From: Telluria mixta
GTDB taxonomy: Bacteria > Pseudomonadota > Gammaproteobacteria > Burkholderiales > Burkholderiaceae_D
NCBI RefSeq assembly: GCF_029223865.1
Contig: NZ_CP119520.1
Location: 2,852,001 to 2,916,000, forward strand
Length of the DNA: 64,000 nucleotides
Direction of reading: 5' to 3'
Shown here: piece after piece, positions 58,670-64,000 of the stretch
Layout of the letters: each line of letters starts with the position of its first letter
How positions within the stretch are numbered: position 1 is the stretch's first letter
The notes under the pieces: generated by a model
Databases searched by the model: none
The model's input: only the letters and a program-made list of their open reading frames with translations
Told to the model about the DNA's origin: nothing
Position numbers and translations under genes: made by a program

Positions 58670-60027
58670 CTGGCTTTGGCAATCGTATCAATGCTGGCGA
58701 CCAGGTCGCCGCGCAGGGTGTAATCCAGGCTTTCGGTGATGCGCACGTCGACCAGCTGGCCGATGAGCGCAGCGCTGTCGTCGCCCGGGAAGAAGTTGAC
58801 GACACGGTTGTTCTCGGTACGCCCCTGGAGCTCGCCCCCGCCTTTCTTGGAGGGGCCTTCCACCAGGATGCGCTGCACGGTGCCGACCATGCTTGCGCTG
58901 GTCTTGCGGGTGTTGGCGTCGATCTGCGCCTGCAGGCGTTGCAGGCGCGCGAGCTTGACCTCGTGCGGGGTGTCGTCCGCCAGGTTGGCGGCCGGGGTGC
59001 CGGGGCGCTTGCTGAAGATGAAGCTGAAGCTGTTGTCGAAGCCGACGTCCTCGACGAGCTTCATCATCGCTTCGAAATCGGCGTCCGTCTCGCCCGGGAA
59101 ACCGACGATGAAGTCGGACGAGATCGAGATGTTCGGACGCACCGCCTTGATGCGGCGGATGATCGATTTGTATTCCAGGCCCGTGTAGCCGCGCTTCATC
59201 GCCTGCAGGATGCGGTCGGAGCCGTGCTGCACGGGCAGGTACAGGTGGTTGACCAGCTGCGGGATCTTCGCGTACGCGTCGATCAGGCGCTGAGTGAATT
59301 CCTTCGGGTGGCTCGTGACGAAGCGCAGGCGCTCGATGCCAGGGATCTCGGCCACGTATTCGAGCAGCAGGGCAAAGTCGGCGATTTCGCCCGATTCCAT
59401 GACGCCGCGGAAGGCGTTCACGTTCTGCCCCAGCAGCATGATTTCCTTGACGCCCTGCGCGGCCAGACCGGCGACTTCCGTCAGCACGTCCTCGAAGCGG
59501 CGCGAGACTTCCTCGCCGCGGGTGTACGGCACCACGCAGTAGCTGCAGTATTTGCTGCAGCCTTCCATGATCGACACGTAGGCGACCGGACCCTCGACCT
59601 TGGCCGGGGGCAGGTGGTCGAACTTTTCGATCTCCGGGAAGCTGATGTCGACCTGGGCCGCGCCCGTGTGGCGGCGCAGCTGGATCATCTGCGGCAGGCG
59701 GTGCAGCGTCTGCGGGCCGAACACCATGTCCACGTGCGGCGCACGCTTGACGATGGCTTCGCCTTCCTGCGATGCCACGCAGCCGCCCACGCCGATGATC
59801 AGCTCGGGCTTGGCGCGCTTGAGTTCCTTCAGGCGGCCGAGGTCGGAAAACACCTTTTCCTGCGCTTTTTCGCGCACGGAGCAGGTGTTGAACAGGATCA
59901 CGTCGGCGTCATCCGGCGTATCGGTGCGTACGAGCCCATCGGACGCGCCGAGCACGTCCGCCATCTTGTCCGAGTCGTACTCGTTCATTTGGCAACCGAA
60001 GGTCTTGATGAATACTTTTTTCTGCAT
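58666..60027 (-). CDS. miaB: tRNA-2-methylthio-N6-dimethylallyladenosine synthase
   Basis: MiaB is a radical-SAM methylthiotransferase modifying A37 of tRNAs. The 453-residue protein has the N-terminal cluster Cys region ([37 protein letters not shown]), the radical-SAM CxxxCxxC in [15 protein letters not shown] and a C-terminal TRAM domain ([13 protein letters not shown]). It is the first gene of miaB-phoH-ybeY. Confidence 0.96.
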
Positions 60028-60714
60028 GGAATGCTTCTAAGTGCTGATGCTTTGACAAGTGGATGCAGTTTACCGTAAATCGGAAACCGGCCGACAAAGC
60101 GGGTGCGTGTGGCCGTGCGCGTCGACATTCGGTGCTGCGCGGAATTCAGGATTTTCCGAGGGAAATATTTCTACAGTCGGTTACATTGTTAAATCTTGAA
60201 TTTTTCTTTCTAGCTGTTATCTTTAAAGTTGCCGATTCGACTCGATTTAGTTTCTGCTTGCAAATCAAGGAGATCCTGTAGCTCGGCAATTGCAAAATTA
60301 GTCCAAAAAAACACTTGCGTGCGCCACAATTTGTCACCATGTGCTGAAATGACTATGTGACAAGCTTTCCACCGGTTAGCTTGATTTCGGCCAATGAATT
60401 TCGTGCTCAGGTCGAGTGTGAGCCCGACATATGAGTTTGATAATTTGTCCGAAAGACAAGTGCATGTGGGAAGCGGGAGTGCAAAAACCGCAGCGGCGAC
60501 CGCAGTTCGGTCGCGGCGCCCGGACAGGGTTCCAACGCTGCATTGGTTTTTTCGCTTCCCGCCAAGGGAGCGCACGCGGTCCGGGGACACGTCGGCCGAT
60601 ATGTCAGGTGGATACCTGGTCAGTCGGACACGCGATCCGGGAACTTATGTTGATGAAACTTAGTCATTAAACACGGTTCGTAAGAGAACTATTTTAACCA
60701 TTTACGAGGTCATC
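60028..60714. other. Long low-GC intergenic region before the Q-rich HTH gene
   Basis: These 687 bases are clearly richer in A and T than the neighbours in the first half (60160-60450) and contain the divergent miaB promoter region. One 7-bp hairpin (GCGACCG-CAGTT-CGGTCGC) is at 60496-60514. Short open frames of 79-89 codons have no recognisable similarity or ribosome site and overlap one another. A small RNA, a long 5' leader or decayed DNA are all possible; I see no decisive sign. Confidence 0.5.
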
Positions 60715-61125
60715 ATGGCACATCACGCTTTGTCATCACAGGAAAGCTACAACCCCAACCATCTGCTGGACATTCTGCTCGGCAAGATGCAACTGAAGAA
60801 CGATGCTGCGCTGTCGCGCATGCTGGAAGTCGCACCGCCGGTGATCAGCAAGATCCGCCACCACCGCCTGCCGGTCGGCGCCTCGCTGCTGATCCGCATG
60901 CACGAAGTGACCGGCATGAGCATCCGCGACCTGCGTGACCTGATGGGCGACCGCCGCACCAAATATCGCCTGTCGGATGCCCAGGGCCGCCCGAAGCCTG
61001 AGGAAAAAGCTGCACAGCAAGCTGCCCAGCAGGCTGCGCAACAGCAACAAGCTCAGGCGCAAGGCCAACAACCGCAATCGAACGAGGCATCGTCTTCGAC
61101 CAAGTCGGGCAACTATGCGCACTGA
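60715..61125 (+). CDS. Small HTH-like protein with Gln/Ala-rich tail
   Basis: The 136-residue protein is unnamed. GAGGT lies four bases before the ATG. Residues 15-85 look like an XRE-type helix-turn-helix (NHLLDILLGKMQLKNDAALS, RMLEVAPPVISKIRHHR, VGASLLIRMHEVTGMSIRDL), which suggests DNA binding. The tail from about residue 96 is low-complexity (AAQQAAQQAAQQQQAQAQG). I recall similar proteins in Oxalobacteraceae, but no function. The long upstream region suggests regulation. Confidence 0.75.
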   Translation: MAHHALSSQESYNPNHLLDILLGKMQLKNDAALSRMLEVAPPVISKIRHHRLPVGASLLIRMHEVTGMSIRDLRDLMGDRRTKYRLSDAQGRPKPEEKAAQQAAQQAAQQQQAQAQGQQPQSNEASSSTKSGNYAH

Positions 61126-61132
61126 TGCCGTG

Positions 61133-61158
61133 GGCATGACAGCCGGTCCTGTCATGCC
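61133..61158 (+). other. 9-bp hairpin after the HTH gene
   Basis: GGCATGACA at 61133-61141 pairs with TGTCATGCC at 61150-61158 around an 8-base loop, eight bases after the stop. It is not followed by a T tract. It may shield the mRNA end or act with the weaker element at 61215-61233. Confidence 0.5.
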
Positions 61159-61214
61159 TCCGGCGAGACCCGGCAGCGGAGCAACCCTTCGCTGCTGTCA
61201 CTACCGATCATCCT

Positions 61215-61233
61215 GGGCTTGATGAGCCCTTTT
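61215..61233 (+). terminator. Weak possible intrinsic terminator
   Basis: GGGCT (61215-61219) pairs with AGCCC (61225-61229) and TTTT follows. The stem is only five bases, so it would be weak. It lies 90 bases after the HTH gene and at the end of the convergent HDOD gene. Confidence 0.4.
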
Positions 61234-62075
61234 CAAGCCATCAGGATGGTCGACATTTCGCCAAACTGCAGTTCCGTTTCGCGGAACAGGTGCAGATAGG
61301 CTTCTTCATTCAGTCCCATCGCATCCCAGGCCACGCTGGATACGCGCGGCACCAGTTCGTCGTCTTCACAAGCCAGGTCGAGCGCGTGCACGATGGCGTT
61401 GGCCACGTGCACGATCGCTGCCAGGAAACCCGCGCCATGGATGTCGGGCGCGTGGTGGTAGGCGATCGCCTGGCGCATGGTGCTCGAGAAATTCCAGTGG
61501 TCGGCCAGCGCGACGCCCGCGTCGACGTGGTCGATGCCGAGGATGGCCTGTTCGGCGTCCTGCCAGTCGCCGCCATGCTGCGCGTGCCAGGCCACGACCT
61601 GGGCATACGCGTCCGGATGACCTGTCACCAGCACGAGCCGGCCGATGTCATGCAGCAGGCCCGCCGTGAACGCGATGTCCTGGTTGAAGCGCATCCGGCG
61701 CGCCAGTGCGCGTGCGCACGCGGCCGTGGCGATCGAATGGCGCCAGAACCCCTTATCGTGGAATCCCCCGCAGCGTCCGCTCGGAAAGCAACCGGTGATG
61801 GCGGCCGCCGTGATCAGGTTGCGCGTCGTCTGGAAGCCCAGGAAGGTGATGGCCTGCTGGATCGTCGTGACCTTCACTTGCAGGCCGTACGTCGAGGAAT
61901 TGGCCAGGCGCAGCGTTTTTGCCGTCAGGGCCTGGTCGTACGACACTTTTTTCGCCAGCACCGAGATGTCGATGTCTTCCTGCTCTATGCTGCTGAGCAA
62001 TTCCATTACGACGGCGGGCAGCGACGGCAAATCCTGCACGCCGGCGGCCAGTTGTTCGGGTGTCAGTCGGTTCAT
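61233..62075 (-). CDS. HDOD-domain signalling protein
   Basis: The 280-residue protein is an HDOD domain (an HD-related fold found in bacterial signalling). LPSLPAVVMELLSSIE, VSYDQALTAKTLRLANSS, TIQQAITFLGF and AFTAGLLHDIGRLVLV are typical, and HHAPDI follows. HD metal residues are partly kept (H-D in LLHDIG). The enzymatic state is uncertain. It overlaps the upstream small protein by four bases and the pair may act in c-di-GMP-related control. Confidence 0.88.
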   Translation of the reverse strand: MNRLTPEQLAAGVQDLPSLPAVVMELLSSIEQEDIDISVLAKKVSYDQALTAKTLRLANSSTYGLQVKVTTIQQAITFLGFQTTRNLITAAAITGCFPSGRCGGFHDKGFWRHSIATAACARALARRMRFNQDIAFTAGLLHDIGRLVLVTGHPDAYAQVVAWHAQHGGDWQDAEQAILGIDHVDAGVALADHWNFSSTMRQAIAYHHAPDIHGAGFLAAIVHVANAIVHALDLACEDDELVPRVSSVAWDAMGLNEEAYLHLFRETELQFGEMSTILMA

Positions 62076-62416
62076 GGATTCACCCCGGGATTCACCTCGC
62101 GCTGCAGGCGGTAGTCTTCCACGTAGCGGCGCAGGATGCCCGTGGCCCAGTCGCCGAGGTCGTCGCGGTCGTGCTTGCGGAAGATGTGATCGAGCCGTGC
62201 CTGGATCGCTGCCGGATCGATCGGTGGCGGCTCGGGTGCTGCCTGGAGGATGGGCAGCATGTCGATGCCATGCCGTCCCAGCGACGCCAGCATGGATTCG
62301 GTCAGCACGATACCCTGTGCCAGCAACACATTGCCTTTCCCGTCGCGCACGACGTCGGATAACACCATGCCCGGTCGGGTCTCCGCCAACGGCGTCAGGT
62401 GGAAAGGACCGCTCAT
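62072..62416 (-). CDS. Small protein resembling the N-terminal part of HD-GYP proteins
   Basis: The 114-residue protein has PGMVLSDVVRDGKGNVLLAQ and GIVLTESMLASLGRHGIDML, a short beta-rich module also found before HD-GYP or HDOD domains. No catalytic residues are seen. The ATGA overlap with the HDOD gene suggests that the two subunits work together, perhaps as a split version of a single-chain protein. Confidence 0.72.
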   Translation of the reverse strand: MSGPFHLTPLAETRPGMVLSDVVRDGKGNVLLAQGIVLTESMLASLGRHGIDMLPILQAAPEPPPIDPAAIQARLDHIFRKHDRDDLGDWATGILRRYVEDYRLQREVNPGVNP

Positions 62417-62553
62417 GCTTCCCTCATTTAATTTAATTTTTGCAATGGATTGAATATTACCATCCGGTAAGGAGCGTGTGAGCGCCCGTCGGCCCCGGTG
62501 TTGTAAGCCGGTGCCTTAATGCTTATCTAATTCGGGCGCCGTACCATGCCTGG

Positions 62554-63105
62554 ATGACTAGAAAACGCTACATTGTTTTATTGAGAGGTGTAAATGTCGG
62601 GCGGGCGAAACGCATCGCCATGGCCGACCTGCGCAAACTGATCGCGGATCTGGGCTACGACCACGTGCGCAGTCTCCTCAACAGTGGCAACGTCGTGTTC
62701 ACCGGCCCGGCCAAGGCGCATGACACGGTCGCTGCCGAGATCGAGGAAGCGCTCGTGCTGAAGCTCGGCGTCGCTTCCCGAACCGTCGTGCTCAGCTGCG
62801 ATGACCTCGATGCCATCATCGCTTCCAACCCCTTGCTCGACCAGGCAACGGACCATTCCCGCCTGTTGACGTTCATTCTCGCCGGCCCCCATTCGCGCGA
62901 CGCCGTCGAAGCGCTGTCCGGCCAGGACTGGCGGCCGGGGGCGATGGCGCTGGGCGAGCGGGCGGCCTATGTCTGGTGTCCGGATGGCGTTCTCGACAGT
63001 CCGGTCGTAGCGGCACTGGGAAAGAAACTGGGCGATGCGACGACCACGCGCAATTGGGCGACGCTCAGCAAGCTTCATGCACTGTGCCAGGAATTGCCGG
63101 CCTGA
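62554..63105 (+). CDS. DUF1697 domain protein
   Basis: The 183-residue protein has YIVLLRGVNVGRAKRIAMAD, DLRKLIADLGYDHVRSLLNS and NWATLSKLHAL, the DUF1697 pattern. The function is unknown; members are scattered in soil bacteria. No signal peptide. The gap 62417-62553 to the divergent small gene is AT-rich and should hold both promoters. Confidence 0.88.
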   Translation: MTRKRYIVLLRGVNVGRAKRIAMADLRKLIADLGYDHVRSLLNSGNVVFTGPAKAHDTVAAEIEEALVLKLGVASRTVVLSCDDLDAIIASNPLLDQATDHSRLLTFILAGPHSRDAVEALSGQDWRPGAMALGERAAYVWCPDGVLDSPVVAALGKKLGDATTTRNWATLSKLHALCQELPA

Positions 63106-63113
63106 GCGGCTGA

Positions 63114-63142
63114 CAAAAGAAAACGGCGCCTTGCGGCGCCGT
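63114..63142 (-). terminator. Intrinsic terminator for the PEP-CTERM gene
   Basis: On the minus strand ACGGCGCC-GCAA-GGCGCCGT (8-bp stem, 63123-63142) is followed by TTTCTTTT. This is a classical Rho-independent terminator for the minus-strand PEP-CTERM gene. It lies 9 bases after the plus-strand DUF1697 stop but lacks a T tract in that direction. A second hairpin (TTTCCGC/GCGGAAA) is at 63151-63169. Confidence 0.8.
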
Positions 63143-63182
63143 CGATCGACATTTCCGCGTCTTGCGGAAAAGTGTTTCATCC

Positions 63183-63455
63183 TTATTTGAATTTCTCGCT
63201 GCTGTCACGGCTGGCCCGATAACCGATCAGGATCAGGCCGACCAGCATCATGGCAAACACTTCCGGTTCCGGAAGTTCGGACATCGAAGCGGAAGGTGGT
63301 GCCACCACTTCGTTGTGATTTACCGTCGACAGATCGGTCACGCCGCGCATGCGCAGCACGGTGTGACTGTTGTCGAGGTCAATGGCGGCAGCCTGGACGG
63401 CGCCACCCATCAAGAGACTGAGCATTGCGGCAAGTGCGTATCGTTTCACGGTCAT
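63183..63455 (-). CDS. Small PEP-CTERM sorting-domain protein
   Basis: The 90-residue exported protein has a signal peptide (MTVKRYALAAMLSLLMGG, cleaved near VQA) and ends with a PEP-CTERM signal: LPEPEVFAMMLVGLILIGYR then a basic patch. These signals are processed by exosortase, usually together with exopolysaccharide export; no exosortase is in this window. The mature part is only about 40 residues. The AAGGA site touches the ATG directly, which is unusually close; the GTG two codons later is possible. Confidence 0.85.
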   Translation of the reverse strand: MTVKRYALAAMLSLLMGGAVQAAAIDLDNSHTVLRMRGVTDLSTVNHNEVVAPPSASMSELPEPEVFAMMLVGLILIGYRASRDSSEKFK

Positions 63456-63963
63456 TCCTTATCCATGCATTGTCTGACTGTGGGGTACGTAACCCGCACG
63501 ACCATTGGCGGCGTCATGCGGATGATCCCAGCATAGCAAAAATGCGCCATGCATCGCGTCCGTTACGTGCCGTTAAAGCACGATAAACAGATGGCAAAGT
63601 TAATCATTTTTAAATAAAAGAAATGCAATTAATTAGTCTATTGGCTATTGATAAAACACCAAACATAGAGCGACTTATTGCGATTTATTTATTGAATGTA
63701 TGAGATGGGCAATGAAAACAGATATCAGCTTGATCATCCCTGTTGTGATTCAAAATTTTTTCACCGCACGGTATACACGTCGCTTTTCTTTGCGAGTATA
63801 GTCTCCATATCCCCATTGCCTTCGGGCATCAAAACAATATCAAACGCACACGTTTGAATACCCCGCGGTCCCCGCACCGCCGCCTTTCGCGTCCACTCGG
63901 CACTCCGGAAGGCAGTAGTAACCAATGCCGTATCACGCACCTTCGACCTTGTAAGAGACCGAT
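63456..63963. other. AT-rich intergenic region with no supported gene
   Basis: About 510 bases separate the PEP-CTERM gene from the last start codon. 63590-63700 is strongly A/T-rich. No ORF with a ribosome site, tRNA or strong hairpin was recognised. It should hold divergent promoters. Confidence 0.6.
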
Positions 63964-64000
63964 ATGCCCAATTTTGCCCGACTTCAAATTGCCTTTAAGA
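63964..64000 (+). CDS. Possible 5' end of a gene cut by the window
   Basis: An ATG at 63964 opens a frame MPNFARLQIAFK to the end of the window. AAGAGA lies about six bases upstream. Only 12 residues are visible, so no function can be given. Confidence 0.35.
   Translation, partial: MPNFARLQIAFK

Noticed and set aside
60052..60080. TTGACA near the miaB start
   Set aside because: The hexamer 17 bases later (GTAAAT) is a poor -10 and the orientation toward an empty region gives no support.
60394..60670. Two overlapping 79-89 codon frames in the long intergenic gap
   Set aside because: No ribosome site, no known motif and mutually overlapping; not supported as genes.

Overview
The window is a chromosomal piece of a high-GC Gram-negative betaproteobacterium. 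It is most likely an Oxalobacteraceae member near Massilia, Telluria or Duganella. This is inferred from gene order and protein character, not from a database search. Supporting features are an LPS core set (heptosyltransferase, Kdo transferase), apolipoprotein N-acyltransferase, the alpha2/beta2 type glycyl-tRNA synthetase, a Burkholderiales-type H-NS protein, a PEP-CTERM protein and a rubredoxin gene beside a twitching-motility chemosensory cluster. Nearly all the DNA is densely coding housekeeping sequence. No tRNA, rRNA, CRISPR or prophage genes were seen.

Layout. 1-6663 (minus strand): partial PfkB sugar kinase, DUF3426 protein, prmA, accC, accB, aroQ, a TlpA-like thioredoxin and a nucleotidyltransferase-like protein. 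6738-13954 (plus): mpl, YqiA-like esterase, ubiC-like lyase, an RNB exoribonuclease, a TonB-like protein, aroE and mtgA, several coupled by 4-base stop/start overlaps. 13970-16081 (minus): a TonB-dependent receptor. 16152-17617: a cluster of short repeats, one of them split by a complete IS3-family element with a 3-bp target duplication and a programmed frameshift signal. 17714-23284: corA, a UPF0303 protein, a small oxidase-like membrane protein, an NRAMP transporter, hemL and a ThiD-like protein. 23346-32853 (plus): rubredoxin and then pilG-pilH-pilI-pilJ and a 1813-residue ChpA/PilL hybrid kinase, which control type IV pilus twitching. 32912-40090: photolyase, then yqgE-ruvX-pyrR-pyrB-pyrC'-acyltransferase, then apaH. 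40322-46243: a WecA-like transferase, an H-NS protein, phosphomannomutase, waaC, waaA and a YcxB-like protein, together pointing to envelope polysaccharide synthesis.

46259-60027 (mostly minus): a YgjP-like metallopeptidase, plsC, a frameshifted gmhB, glyS, glyQ, lnt and corC, then (plus) a two-subunit molybdenum hydroxylase, then (minus) ybeY, phoH and miaB. The usual miaB-phoH-ybeY-corC-lnt run is split here by the oppositely oriented molybdenum hydroxylase genes. 60028-64000: a long low-GC leader before a Q-rich HTH protein, an HDOD signalling pair, a DUF1697 protein, a small PEP-CTERM protein and the possible first codons of another gene.

Most notable observations: (1) IS3 insertion into one member of a repeat cluster, with reconstructable target and frameshift signal; (2) a one-base deletion in gmhB; (3) inverted pairs of one hairpin repeat at three convergent gene junctions, two of which supply the C-terminal residues of the upstream protein; (4) a dihydroorotase homologue without its HxH metal ligands and a ThiD homologue without its catalytic cysteine; (5) molybdenum hydroxylase genes within a normally contiguous operon. 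I did not find a clearly new multi-gene defence or secretion system.
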